Positions 10,862-19,906 of a stretch of 64,000 bases of DNA are shown here, one piece after another. The notes beneath the pieces are model-generated. The model did no database searches. It was not told the origin of the DNA and worked only from the letters and a program-made list of their open reading frames with translations. The DNA lies in NCBI GenBank assembly GCA_021805725.1, contig JAJZEH010000037.1:238101-302100 (forward strand), in the 5' to 3' direction. Each line of letters opens with the position of its first letter. Position 1 is the first letter of the stretch. The DNA is from Pseudomonadota bacterium (GTDB lineage Bacteria; Pseudomonadota; Gammaproteobacteria; Burkholderiales; Ferrovaceae). Made by a program: the position numbers and the translations under genes.

Positions 10862-12142
10862 ATGTTTCCCCGCGACATCGCATCTGAGCGGTTTATCAGC
10901 GTGCTGACCAAGAATGCGATGGCGTTGATCCTGGCGGGAGGAAGGGGCAGCCGACTCATGGATCTCACCAAGTGGCGCGCCAAACCCGCGCTATTGTTTG
11001 GCGGCAAGTTCCGCATCATCGATTTTCCGCTTTCCAACTGCATCAACTCCGGCATACGCCGCATCGGCGTCGTCACCCAGTACAAGGCCCATAGCCTCAT
11101 CCAGCATATTCAGCATGGCTGGAGCTTCATGCGTGCTGAATTCAACGAGTTTGTCGAGTTGCTGCCTGCACAGCAGCGTATCCAGGAAGAATGGTACAAG
11201 GGGACAGCCGATGCTGTGTTCCAGAACATCGACATCTTGCGTTCGCACAACCCCGAGCATGTCATCATCCTGGCGGGCGACCACATCTACAAAATGGATT
11301 ACGGCATGATGCTGGCTGCGCATGTCAGCGCTGAGGCAGACATGACCATTGCCTGCCTTACCGTGCCGCTGGAAGATGCGTCAGCCTTCGGGGTCATGAC
11401 GGTGGATGATTGCGATCGCATCGTCGCCTTTGACGAAAAGCCACAGCAACCCGCATCCATGCCCGGTGCGCCGGGGAAAGCCCTCATCAGCATGGGCATT
11501 TACGTGTTCAATACCAAGTTTCTGTATGAACAGTTGATTCGCGACGCCTACGATCCCCATTCCAGGCATGATTTTGGCCAGGACATCATTCCGTGGCTGG
11601 TACCGCGTTATCGCGTCTACGCCCATCGCTTTGACGAGAGCTGTGTGGGCGCACCCGAAACGGCTCCTTACTGGCGTGACGTGGGCACCATTGACGCCTA
11701 CTGGGAAGCCAACATGGAAATGACCAAGGTCGTCCCGGACCTCAACCTGTACGACAAGTCCTGGCCCATCTGGACCTACCAGGAACAGTTTCCCCCCGCC
11801 AAATTCGTCTTTGATGACGAAGGACGGCGCGGTTGCGCCGTGGATTCGCTGGTTTCCGGTGGTTCGATCGTGAGTGGCGCTTCCGTGCGCCGTTCGGTAT
11901 TGTTTTTTGACGTTCATGTAAACGCTTACAGCCGTGTGGAGGATAGCGTCATCCTGCCCAACGCGCGAATTGGCGAGCACGTTATGCTCAAGCGCGTCAT
12001 CGTGGACCGGGGGTGCATCATTCCCGATGGCCTCGAGGTGGGTTTTGATGCAGAGCAGGATCGCAAACGTTTTTACGTTTCGGAAAAGGGAGTGACCCTG
12101 ATTACCCCGGACATGCTCAACCAAAGCCGATATCCAACCTGA
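10862..12142 (+). CDS. glgC: Glucose-1-phosphate adenylyltransferase (ADP-glucose pyrophosphorylase)
   Basis: A 426-residue enzyme making ADP-glucose from ATP and glucose-1-phosphate, the committed and usually allosterically controlled step of glycogen synthesis. The nucleotidyltransferase signature GGRGSRL is followed by [18 protein letters not shown]-terminal left-handed beta-helix segment ([13 protein letters not shown]...VEDSVILP) is present. The start is supported by GAGGAG about 6-10 bases upstream. It leads the rightward operon glgC-GH57-GH57-glucokinase; the next start is 4 bp after its stop. Confidence 0.97.
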   Translation: MFPRDIASERFISVLTKNAMALILAGGRGSRLMDLTKWRAKPALLFGGKFRIIDFPLSNCINSGIRRIGVVTQYKAHSLIQHIQHGWSFMRAEFNEFVELLPAQQRIQEEWYKGTADAVFQNIDILRSHNPEHVIILAGDHIYKMDYGMMLAAHVSAEADMTIACLTVPLEDASAFGVMTVDDCDRIVAFDEKPQQPASMPGAPGKALISMGIYVFNTKFLYEQLIRDAYDPHSRHDFGQDIIPWLVPRYRVYAHRFDESCVGAPETAPYWRDVGTIDAYWEANMEMTKVVPDLNLYDKSWPIWTYQEQFPPAKFVFDDEGRRGCAVDSLVSGGSIVSGASVRRSVLFFDVHVNAYSRVEDSVILPNARIGEHVMLKRVIVDRGCIIPDGLEVGFDAEQDRKRFYVSEKGVTLITPDMLNQSRYPT

Positions 12143-12146
12143 TCCC

Positions 12147-13853
12147 GTGAGCTCCTCCCGAAAACTTCGCCTGGTGCTGTGCTGGCATATGCATCAACCG
12201 GATTACCGCAATAGCCTCGATGGCAGGTTCGAACTGCCCTGGACCTACCTCCATGCCATCAAGGATTACACGGACATGGCCTGGCACCTTGAGCAGCACC
12301 CGGACATGGCATGCGTAGTCAACTTCGTGCCCTCCCTGGTGGAGCAGCTGGAGGATTATTGCAACCAGTTCAAGACCGGGGCGCTACGCGATCCCTTGCT
12401 GTCTTTGCTAGCAAGGACCACGATGGACGATCTGACTGAAGATGAACGCGATCTGATCCTCGGCGCCTGTTATCGCAGCAATTTCTCCAAGATGATCGAG
12501 CCATTTCCTGCTTATCATCGCTTGTACAGCACCTTTACCGGGTTGACCGAACAGGACCCAAAGCTGCAGCAGTATCTTTCACACCAATACCTGGCTGACC
12601 TGCTGGTGTGGTACCACCTGGCCTGGATGGGTGAGAGTGTGCGGCGTGCCAACGAACTGGTGCAGCGCCTGATGAAGCAAGGTAGCTTGTTTACGGATGC
12701 AGACCGCAAGGCGCTGTATGAGCTCATCGCCGAATTGATCAGGCAGATCATTCCGCGATATCGCGCCTTGCAAAACGACGCACGCATCGAGCTTTCGACG
12801 ACCCCGTTCTATCATCCGATCCTGCCGTTGCTGCTTGATTTTGGCTCGGCCCGCGAAGCCATGCCAGAAATTGCCTTGCCCTCCGCCCGGGAGTACCCCG
12901 GCGGCTTGCAGCGTGCCCAGGAGCAAGTCAGGCACGGGTTGGCGCGTCACATGCATTATTTTGGACAAAGGGCGCGCGGCGTGTGGCCGGCAGAAGGGGG
13001 CGTGTCGGGCCCGGCGCTGGAAGTGCTGGCCAGCCAGGGTTGCCAGTGGAGCGCCACGGGGGAGAATGTCCTGGTCAACAGCCTGAGCCGGGGTAGAAGC
13101 GATCCACTGCCCGAGCGTTCGGCATACCTCTACCATCCTTATCGCTATCGAACGGCCCAGGGTGAACTGACCTGTTTTTTTCGGGATGATCGCCTGTCGG
13201 ACAAGATTGGCTTCGAATACGCCACCTGGGACAGCTACGATGCTGTCAGCGATTTCATCAATGCCCTGGAGGGGATTTATGGCGCCACCGATGACGCATC
13301 CGACCCCGTGGTCAGCATCATCCTGGATGGCGAGAACGCCTGGGAATACTATCCCTATAACGGATATTATTTTTTGAGCAACCTGTACCAGGCCCTGCAG
13401 TCCCATCCGTTTATCGTCACGACCACTTTTTCAGAATGCGTGGGCGAGGCCAGGATCGCCGTCCCAGTGCTGGATAACCTCGTTTCAGGCAGTTGGGTCT
13501 ATGGCACGTTCAGCACCTGGATTGGCAATCCGGACAAGAATGCGGCCTGGGATCTCCTGGTCGAAGCCAAACGGCACTACGACCGCGTGGTGGCCAGCGG
13601 CCTTCTGACACCCGATGAATACCAGCAGGCTACCCGACAGCTCAGCATCTGCGAGGGCTCGGATTGGTTTTGGTGGTTTGGCGACTACAATGTGGCCCAA
13701 AGCGTCCAGTCCTTTGACAGGCTGTACCGGCTTAATTTACGCAATCTCTACGCGCTGTTGCATCTGCAGGTGCCTGAAGCGCTCCTGCAACCTGTCAGCA
13801 TGGGCAGCGACAAAGCCAATGCCGGTGGCGCCATGCGTCGTGGCACCGAGTAA
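12147..13853 (+). CDS. GH57 family glycoside hydrolase (alpha-amylase/alpha-mannosidase-like, COG1449 type)
   Basis: A 568-residue GH57 protein with no signal peptide, so cytoplasmic. Region 1 is HMHQPDY near residue 15. The predicted nucleophile is Glu283 in GVWPAEGGVS. The predicted acid/base is Asp394 in LDGENAWE. These match the GH57 catalytic layout, but the substrate of this subgroup is not well defined; amylase, amylopullulanase-like or branching activity are all conceivable. It starts with GTG 4 bp after glgC and is followed 8 bp later by the second GH57. By context it probably trims or remodels cytoplasmic alpha-glucan, perhaps replacing a missing GlgX debranching step (inference). 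Confidence 0.88.
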   Translation: MSSSRKLRLVLCWHMHQPDYRNSLDGRFELPWTYLHAIKDYTDMAWHLEQHPDMACVVNFVPSLVEQLEDYCNQFKTGALRDPLLSLLARTTMDDLTEDERDLILGACYRSNFSKMIEPFPAYHRLYSTFTGLTEQDPKLQQYLSHQYLADLLVWYHLAWMGESVRRANELVQRLMKQGSLFTDADRKALYELIAELIRQIIPRYRALQNDARIELSTTPFYHPILPLLLDFGSAREAMPEIALPSAREYPGGLQRAQEQVRHGLARHMHYFGQRARGVWPAEGGVSGPALEVLASQGCQWSATGENVLVNSLSRGRSDPLPERSAYLYHPYRYRTAQGELTCFFRDDRLSDKIGFEYATWDSYDAVSDFINALEGIYGATDDASDPVVSIILDGENAWEYYPYNGYYFLSNLYQALQSHPFIVTTTFSECVGEARIAVPVLDNLVSGSWVYGTFSTWIGNPDKNAAWDLLVEAKRHYDRVVASGLLTPDEYQQATRQLSICEGSDWFWWFGDYNVAQSVQSFDRLYRLNLRNLYALLHLQVPEALLQPVSMGSDKANAGGAMRRGTE

Positions 13854-13861
13854 CTGGACTT

Positions 13862-15880
13862 ATGACCAAGAAAATTGCATTGCTGTTTGGCGTTCATGCA
13901 CACCAACCGGTGGGCAACTTTGCCGAGGTTCTGGATGAAGCCCATTTGCGTTGCTACCAGCCGTTTCTGCACATGATGGAACGGTTTCCGGATTTTCGAT
14001 TTTCCATCCATGTCAGCGGCTGGTTATTTGATTACCTGGCACAACGTTACCCTGAAGACGTTCAGCTTCTGAAACTCCTGGTGGCTCGAGGGCAGGCAGA
14101 GCTTTTTGGGGCGGGTTACACCGAACCCGTGTTGGCCGCCATTCCGGTACGCGACCGCATTGGCCAGATCAATCTCATGTCGGCGCGACTGGAGCAGGTC
14201 CTCGGAGAGCGCCCCCAGGGGGCCTGGTTGACCGAGAGAGTATGGGATTCAACAGTGGTCCCCTCACTGGTAGCCAGCGGGGTGAATTACGTCACAGTGG
14301 ATGACTACCATTTTCTGTGCACGGGCAAGGAAGGCCGCGACTTGACGGGATTTTTTAGCACTGAAGAGGATGGCAAGCGTCTGGATGTCTTTCCCATCTC
14401 CGAAGCCCTGCGCTATCGCCTGCCATTTTCCCCGGCCAGCGAGGCCGTGCAGTATCTGGAAAGCATGGCTGTGGAAGGTGAATCCCATGCAGCCGTCTAT
14501 TTCGATGACATTGAAAAATTCGGCATCTGGCCTGAAACCTATGATTGGGTTTACACGCGTGGCTGGTTGGAGGACTTTATCCGCAGGGTCCTCGATTCCA
14601 GCATCGTACAGCCCATGCGCTACTGCGATTATCATGCTGCGGCCACGACGCGCGGCGTAATCTATTTGCCCACTACCTCCTACATCGAGATGAATGAATG
14701 GACTCTGCCGGCAGATGCGGCCAACCGCTTCGCCGCCATGGTCCAGGAAAGCAAAAACGCGGGCCACTTTGACACCGCAAAAGCCTTTTTGCGCGGCGGC
14801 ATCTGGCGAAACTTCCTGACCCGCTATCCCGAGTCCAACTGGATGCACAAGCGCATGCTGGAGTTGTCCAGCCGCCTTGCGGCGCTTTCCGAAGGCAAGC
14901 GCTCCGTGCAGATGCGCGATGCCCTGTATGAGGCCCAGGCCAACGATGCCTATTGGCACGGCCTGTTCGGCGGGCTCTATTTGCCGCATCTACGCCGCGC
15001 CGTGTATGGGGCGCTGGTTCGTCTGGAAGGCCTGCTCGATGCAGCCATGCCGCGACCTTCGCGCTCGATCAGTGATATCGACCTTGACGGCCATGCTGAG
15101 ACCTTCCTTCAAAACGGCCTGCTGCAGGCCGTGGTGCGCAGTGACGGTCCCGCGGACATTTGCGAACTGGATAGCTACAGCTTGCAGCATAATTTTGGCG
15201 ATACGCTGACGCGTCAGCGCGAGCACTATCACCATAAGGTCACCCTCAACCAGACCAGTGCGAACAACGGGGAAGGTCTTGCCAATCCGCACGAACGTGT
15301 CAGTTTCAAACACATCATCCTGCCTGAAGACATGGTGTATGACAGCATCCGCCGCTCCATTTTCATGGATCGCTTCTACTCCGGCGAGGGGGCTGAACCC
15401 GCGGTACTGCGATATGGCGCACAAGCCGAACAGGGCCCAGGGGCCGTGCTGACTTTTGAAAGCCTTGAGCCAGGGCCGCTCCTGCACAAACGGATTGCAC
15501 TTGAGCGTAACGCACTGGTGGTGACCTATGCACTCGGCGCCCCTTCGGAAGGACTCCTGGAAGTGGCGCTCAACCTGGCCATGCCCAGTTGCGATGGCCC
15601 AGCCGGACGTTTTGAGGTGGCTGGAAAGGTTCTGGGCGGGTTTGCACAACCCATCGATTCCCTGGTTTGCGACGAAATCACCCTGCGTGACGACATCCTG
15701 GGGGGCACGCTGACCCTGGCGTGCAACCAGACCGGCACGCTACGATCCGAGCCCTGTTTCAGCGTTTCACAGTCCGAGGCAGGCTTTGAAAAGATCATGC
15801 AGGCCGTGACATTGCATCTGATCTGGCCATGCCGGCAATTGCAGGAAGCGCTGGTCATCCGGTTGACAGTTGATTCATGA
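13862..15880 (+). CDS. GH57 4-alpha-glucanotransferase (amylomaltase-like)
   Basis: A 672-residue enzyme resembling the Thermococcus litoralis 4-alpha-glucanotransferase. The N-terminal GH57 barrel begins with FGVHAHQPVGNF. The predicted nucleophile is Glu125 (WLTERVWDS), and the acid/base lies at Asp215/Asp216 in YFDDIEKFGIW. The C-terminal part is a long beta-rich DUF1925/DUF1926-like region. The likely role is disproportionation of maltodextrins released from glycogen. Its end overlaps the glucokinase start by 4 bp (ATGA). The substrate call rests on family resemblance. Confidence 0.88.
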   Translation: MTKKIALLFGVHAHQPVGNFAEVLDEAHLRCYQPFLHMMERFPDFRFSIHVSGWLFDYLAQRYPEDVQLLKLLVARGQAELFGAGYTEPVLAAIPVRDRIGQINLMSARLEQVLGERPQGAWLTERVWDSTVVPSLVASGVNYVTVDDYHFLCTGKEGRDLTGFFSTEEDGKRLDVFPISEALRYRLPFSPASEAVQYLESMAVEGESHAAVYFDDIEKFGIWPETYDWVYTRGWLEDFIRRVLDSSIVQPMRYCDYHAAATTRGVIYLPTTSYIEMNEWTLPADAANRFAAMVQESKNAGHFDTAKAFLRGGIWRNFLTRYPESNWMHKRMLELSSRLAALSEGKRSVQMRDALYEAQANDAYWHGLFGGLYLPHLRRAVYGALVRLEGLLDAAMPRPSRSISDIDLDGHAETFLQNGLLQAVVRSDGPADICELDSYSLQHNFGDTLTRQREHYHHKVTLNQTSANNGEGLANPHERVSFKHIILPEDMVYDSIRRSIFMDRFYSGEGAEPAVLRYGAQAEQGPGAVLTFESLEPGPLLHKRIALERNALVVTYALGAPSEGLLEVALNLAMPSCDGPAGRFEVAGKVLGGFAQPIDSLVCDEITLRDDILGGTLTLACNQTGTLRSEPCFSVSQSEAGFEKIMQAVTLHLIWPCRQLQEALVIRLTVDS

Positions 15881-16815
15881 AGGAGCCTTTCCTGATCGGG
15901 GTTGACGTGGGTGGAACGAACCTGCGCGTGGGCGTGCTGTCGGGACGCGAACTGGTCTGGACCACACGCAGACATACCGGTTTTACTGAAATCTGCCAGA
16001 AACTTTCTGCTTCGGAGGCTCTGGGTGCCGTCGTCGAAAACCTGCTGCAGGCCATCGGTGAGGCTCGTGCCCGCTATCCCAAGGTGCAAGGCGTGGGCAT
16101 TGGGTTTCCTGGGTTCATTGCGCCCGACACCCGGGTCGTGACCCTGTCGCCCAACTTGCCGGGCCTTCTGAATGCTGATCTCATTGCCCCGCTGACGGCG
16201 CACCTGGGATTACCGGTGATTCTGGAGAATGATGCGCTGGCCGCAGCCTACGGCGAATATCTTCTGCTCCAGCCAAGGCCGGGCTCGTTGCTCTACGTGG
16301 GGCTTGGCACGGGGGTGGGCGGCGGTTTGATACTGCACGGAAAGCCCTATTCGGGGGAACATGGCGTGGCCATGGAACTAGGACACCTCATTGTCGACCC
16401 GGGAGGGCGGCACTGCGGCTGCGGCAACCGCGGATGTCTGGAGCAGTACGCTTCTGCCGGAGGACTCGTCCTGAGTTATGCGGCGTCGAAGCAGGTAAGT
16501 CTGGATGCCGAGGCCATTGCCTCATTAGCCCGCCAGGGTGACGCCCGGGCCATGGGGGCATTTGAGCAGGCCGCCATGTTCCTTGGCGTGGCGCTGGCAA
16601 ATGTGCTGAAGATTGTGGATGTTTCAGAGGTTGTGATCGGCGGCGGATTGAGCGGATCCTGGTCGCTCATGGCACCGGCTTTTCTGGAGCACTTGGAGGG
16701 TGCATTGATCCCCGCGTTGCGTGGCCGCATCCGGGTGAGCCCTTCAACTGCAGTGGATCGCGCCGGCATGCTGGGAGCTGCGGCGCTGGCATGGAGCCAC
16801 GCAAACCCGACATGA
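15877..16815 (+). CDS. ROK-family glucokinase
   Basis: A 312-residue sugar kinase of the ROK family, predicted to phosphorylate free glucose. The ATP-binding motif DVGGTNLRVG is at residues 10-19. The ROK zinc site is visible as a histidine in GHLIVDPGG followed by CGCGNRGCLEQ. Its start overlaps the glucanotransferase stop, which puts it in the glycogen operon. There it would recover glucose released by the GH57 enzymes and pass it to Pgi. Other hexoses cannot be excluded, but glucose is the simplest reading. Confidence 0.87.
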   Translation: MKEPFLIGVDVGGTNLRVGVLSGRELVWTTRRHTGFTEICQKLSASEALGAVVENLLQAIGEARARYPKVQGVGIGFPGFIAPDTRVVTLSPNLPGLLNADLIAPLTAHLGLPVILENDALAAAYGEYLLLQPRPGSLLYVGLGTGVGGGLILHGKPYSGEHGVAMELGHLIVDPGGRHCGCGNRGCLEQYASAGGLVLSYAASKQVSLDAEAIASLARQGDARAMGAFEQAAMFLGVALANVLKIVDVSEVVIGGGLSGSWSLMAPAFLEHLEGALIPALRGRIRVSPSTAVDRAGMLGAAALAWSHANPT

Positions 16816-16827
16816 GCGGTTCGCTCA
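16813..16827. other. Short palindrome spanning two convergent stop codons
   Basis: The sequence TGAGCG-GTT-CGCTCA is a perfect 6-bp stem with a 3-base loop. Its left arm holds the glucokinase stop (TGA) and its right arm holds, on the other strand, the stop of the MgtC-like gene. There is no following T-run, so it is at most a weak bidirectional terminator. Confidence 0.4.
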
Positions 16828-18102
16828 GAATAAGAGAAGACCGTATCCAATTGTCAGCACCCCGACGCCAAACAGAGCCGCCATGACCGAGCGATTGGCG
16901 CTCCGGTTACCCAGCGTGATGGCGTAGATTCCCTTCAGGAGGTCATTGCTGCCGGCCGCGATCAGCAGCGCACCGGACAGTTGGGAAGGGGTCACTACCG
17001 GGTAGGCACCGTTGAGCAGGGACATTACAAAAGGGTCAATGTCTGTAAAGCCAATGCCAAAGGAAAGTGCCTTGAGCCCGCTGGACCCGAATTCGAGAGC
17101 GATGACGCGTGTCAGGAAGATCATCGCCACGAACAGGATGGCAAACAGAAATGCCGTGCCAAATGCCAGGGGGTTGCCCGCGGCCCGCTCTGCGGGTACA
17201 AGAGGCTCTTTGGCTCCGAGATGCGCAAAGTAGACGGCGAGCGCAAAAGAGCCGATCCCAAACAGTACCAGCGGCGGGGTCGTCAGGACAAGGTAGCTTG
17301 GACTGAACAGGGACACCAGCAGCAGCAGTCGTAGGTACATCATCCCGGAAGCTGCAAGCACGGCAGCTTGCATGGTGCGGTTGGGAACCGGGTTGGTGCG
17401 ATCCACGCGTACCAGGACAACCGTGGTTGCCGTACTGGAATACAGGCCACCCAGAATTCCCGTAATGAAATAACCACGGTGTGGAAATACATAGCGCCGC
17501 AGGATGTAGCCCGCATAGGAAATGGAGGAAATGACTACGACTGCCATCCAGATGTGGAAGGGAGAGGCAGGGATTTCCGGGCGAAGCACTTCCCGAGGTA
17601 ACAGCGGCAGAATGACTGCGGAGAGCAAAAGGAATTTGGCCAGCGTGATCAACTCTTGCTGGTCCATGTGTTCCAGAAGCCGGTGCGCCAAAGGTTTTGC
17701 ACTCAGGACGAAGATGTTGGCGACAAAAAGCAGCACAAAAAACCACAAGGGCATGGTCAGGGCGACCGGACCGAAGGTATAGACGATGGCGCCGATCAGG
17801 AGTTGCAAGATGCCAAGCTGGCCCGTCTGCACCTTATGCTGATAGAAGAGGCCGAACAGAACCACGAGAAGAACAAAACCGGCGATGTAGAGGCGTAAAC
17901 CGGGGTCCAGGCTGTACAGGACAAAGCCAAGAATTGCCACAAACGTGTACGTCCTGGCAGAACCGATGGCGAGATGGTCTTCGCGCTTGGCGAGATACTC
18001 CCGAAATTCCAGGCCCACGATGAAGGCAAAGAGGGCTACCAGCAGAAACTTCATCCACAGTTGCGTGGCAATTTCCGCAAAGGAAAATGCAGGAAGGCTC
18101 AT
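16825..18102 (-). CDS. MgtC/SapB family membrane protein with DUF4010 domain
   Basis: A 425-residue, highly hydrophobic integral membrane protein. The N-terminal quarter resembles the MgtC/SapB domain (LFAFIVGLEFREY, ARTYTFVAILG). The remainder is the DUF4010 region with GGLYSSTATTVVL and about a dozen predicted membrane segments in total. Members of this family are often annotated as putative Mg2+ transporter-like, but the transport function is unproven. The start is supported by GGGAG upstream. It is transcribed alone, convergent with the glucokinase and divergent from the lipoprotein gene. Confidence 0.85.
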   Translation of the reverse strand: MSLPAFSFAEIATQLWMKFLLVALFAFIVGLEFREYLAKREDHLAIGSARTYTFVAILGFVLYSLDPGLRLYIAGFVLLVVLFGLFYQHKVQTGQLGILQLLIGAIVYTFGPVALTMPLWFFVLLFVANIFVLSAKPLAHRLLEHMDQQELITLAKFLLLSAVILPLLPREVLRPEIPASPFHIWMAVVVISSISYAGYILRRYVFPHRGYFITGILGGLYSSTATTVVLVRVDRTNPVPNRTMQAAVLAASGMMYLRLLLLVSLFSPSYLVLTTPPLVLFGIGSFALAVYFAHLGAKEPLVPAERAAGNPLAFGTAFLFAILFVAMIFLTRVIALEFGSSGLKALSFGIGFTDIDPFVMSLLNGAYPVVTPSQLSGALLIAAGSNDLLKGIYAITLGNRSANRSVMAALFGVGVLTIGYGLLLF

Positions 18103-18220
18103 GGAAAACTCCCGGGATTACCGCCCCATTATGCATCAGGCCATATTCAATATACTATGACACTCGATTTGCACGCCAAAGTGTCAATGTTTGATTTGCT
18201 GAACGATGGGGAGTGGGGTA

Positions 18221-18970
18221 ATGACGGAAGGTTTTAAAGGATTTCTTGTGGCCTTGGTCGCTTTGATGGTTTCGGGTTGCGGTGGCGGTGGAGGAGGTGG
18301 TGGGGACACGGCAATACCAGGCGTGTTCCAGGCTCAGGGGATTGCCCAAGGCACAACGGCACAGGGCGGTTCCGAACTGAACATCATCCTTGAAACCGGC
18401 GAATTCTACAATTTTACCACGGCGGCGGGCATTGCATTGACCGTTGACCATGGGACCATGCTGGAGTCTGGTGCAGGCATCTCAGCCAACCTGCTGGAAT
18501 TCAACGTGGCCGCCAATACGGCCAGCAGCGGCGTCATGACAGGATTGTTTATTGCACAAAGCGCGATTACCGGAACCACCGTGGTCAACCTCTTCCAGTA
18601 CACTGCGTTCTCGGCCAATTATCTGACGAGCTACAACACTCCTGCTAACCTCTCTGCCCTGGCCGGAACCTACAGTGGGGTATACACCTATGGCGGTGCG
18701 CCTGTGACCATGACCCTGTCCTCAACAGGCGCCATCTCGGGAACTTCGACTAATTGCGCCATCAGTGGAACTGCCACGCCCAGGGCTTCAGGGAAAAACG
18801 TGTTTAATATTTCGTTGACCCTGACGGGAGCCAACTGCACGCCGGCCGGCGTGGGTAGCGCTACCGGGATTGCGGTTCTCAACAGTGAGAGTGGGTTGAT
18901 CCGGCTTTATACCGCGGCGCTCAATGCAGCAGGCACAACCGGCTTTTTCTGGATCGGTACCAAACAATAG
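18221..18970 (+). CDS. Putative lipoprotein with polyglycine after the lipobox
   Basis: A 249-residue protein of unknown function. The N-terminus has a short hydrophobic stretch ending in the lipobox VSGC, then a run of eight glycines, a common tether in betaproteobacterial outer-membrane lipoproteins. The rest is rich in Ser, Thr, Ala and Gly with alternating beta-strand character and two cysteines that could pair. The ATG at 18221 was chosen because GGGGAGTGGGG lies just upstream; an in-frame ATG at 18206 would add five residues. It precedes the RodZ-like gene by 17 bp, so they may be co-transcribed. Confidence 0.72.
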   Translation: MTEGFKGFLVALVALMVSGCGGGGGGGGDTAIPGVFQAQGIAQGTTAQGGSELNIILETGEFYNFTTAAGIALTVDHGTMLESGAGISANLLEFNVAANTASSGVMTGLFIAQSAITGTTVVNLFQYTAFSANYLTSYNTPANLSALAGTYSGVYTYGGAPVTMTLSSTGAISGTSTNCAISGTATPRASGKNVFNISLTLTGANCTPAGVGSATGIAVLNSESGLIRLYTAALNAAGTTGFFWIGTKQ

Positions 18971-18987
18971 CGCGAGGATCCTGAAAC

Positions 18988-19875
18988 ATGATTGCGCGTA
19001 CGGACATCGAAACAGAACTGGACTGCGCGCAGCAGATCAGCAGGCAGTTGGAAGAGGCGCGCCAGGCTCGTGGACTGAGCCGAAAGGAAGTGGCGTACCA
19101 GTTGATGCTGTCAGCCGATCAGATCAACTGCCTCGAAACCCGCAGCCTGAAATCGTTTTATAACCCCCAGTACTATGTGCTGGCAGCAAGAAAATATGCT
19201 GCTTTTCTTGGGGTAAAGATGGCGCAACCGCGGATGCTTGAGGTTGCACCCGCAGCAACCCCTGTTGCTGCCACTGGCCAGCCACCTTCCACCGTCAAGG
19301 GCAATTTTCTGGTGGGGCGTCCGCTTTTTTGGGCCCTGGCCATCCTGGCGGTCATCTCATTCGGCCTGGCTTATATGGCCAGGTACGGTTCCCATGATCG
19401 CGAGGCGCCTCCTGCTCCCCCTTCACTGGCCGTTCCGGTGGAAGCTGTCGCTCCTCCTGTTGCAACGACGCCAGCACCAACACCAACGCAAACGCCGCCA
19501 CCACAGCCCAAGCCGGTACCAAAGCCGATACCAGCGAAAACCGACAGCGTGCAGCCCCGGGTAGCTAATCCAGTGGCTCCGCATGCCGCTTCCGAAAGGT
19601 CGGCAAAGGCCGAACTCCAGTTGAATTTTTCTGCTGCCACCTGGGTGAGCATCTATCGCCGTGACGGGGGCCATGAACAAAGGGTTTATGGTCCTGAAGA
19701 AACATTAAAACTAGATGCGGAATCCTTAACCGAGCTCATTATCGGCAATGCACCGGCAACGCGGCTGAGTGTCGGGAAAATTGAAATCGGCCTGCAGCGT
19801 TTCACCAATCCGGAAAGCAAGGTTGCCCGCATCGCAGGACAAAACCTGCGCGATCTGGGTGCTGCGCAACACTAG
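18988..19875 (+). CDS. RodZ-like protein: cytoplasmic HTH, one membrane segment, periplasmic DUF4115 domain
   Basis: A 295-residue single-pass protein. Residues ~15-75 look like the Cro/CI-type helix-turn-helix of RodZ (GLSRKEVAYQLMLS, then LETRSLKSF). One hydrophobic span follows near 110-130. A Pro/Ala/Thr-rich periplasmic linker leads to a C-terminal beta domain like DUF4115 (ATWVSIYRRDG). RodZ links MreB to the cell-shape machinery. Here the gene is not in the usual ispG/pilW neighbourhood, so it may be a second RodZ-like protein rather than RodZ itself. GAGG upstream supports the start. Confidence 0.7.
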   Translation: MIARTDIETELDCAQQISRQLEEARQARGLSRKEVAYQLMLSADQINCLETRSLKSFYNPQYYVLAARKYAAFLGVKMAQPRMLEVAPAATPVAATGQPPSTVKGNFLVGRPLFWALAILAVISFGLAYMARYGSHDREAPPAPPSLAVPVEAVAPPVATTPAPTPTQTPPPQPKPVPKPIPAKTDSVQPRVANPVAPHAASERSAKAELQLNFSAATWVSIYRRDGGHEQRVYGPEETLKLDAESLTELIIGNAPATRLSVGKIEIGLQRFTNPESKVARIAGQNLRDLGAAQH

Positions 19876-19906
19876 GACAAGCGGCTTTCCTATCGGAGAA
19901 CACTTC

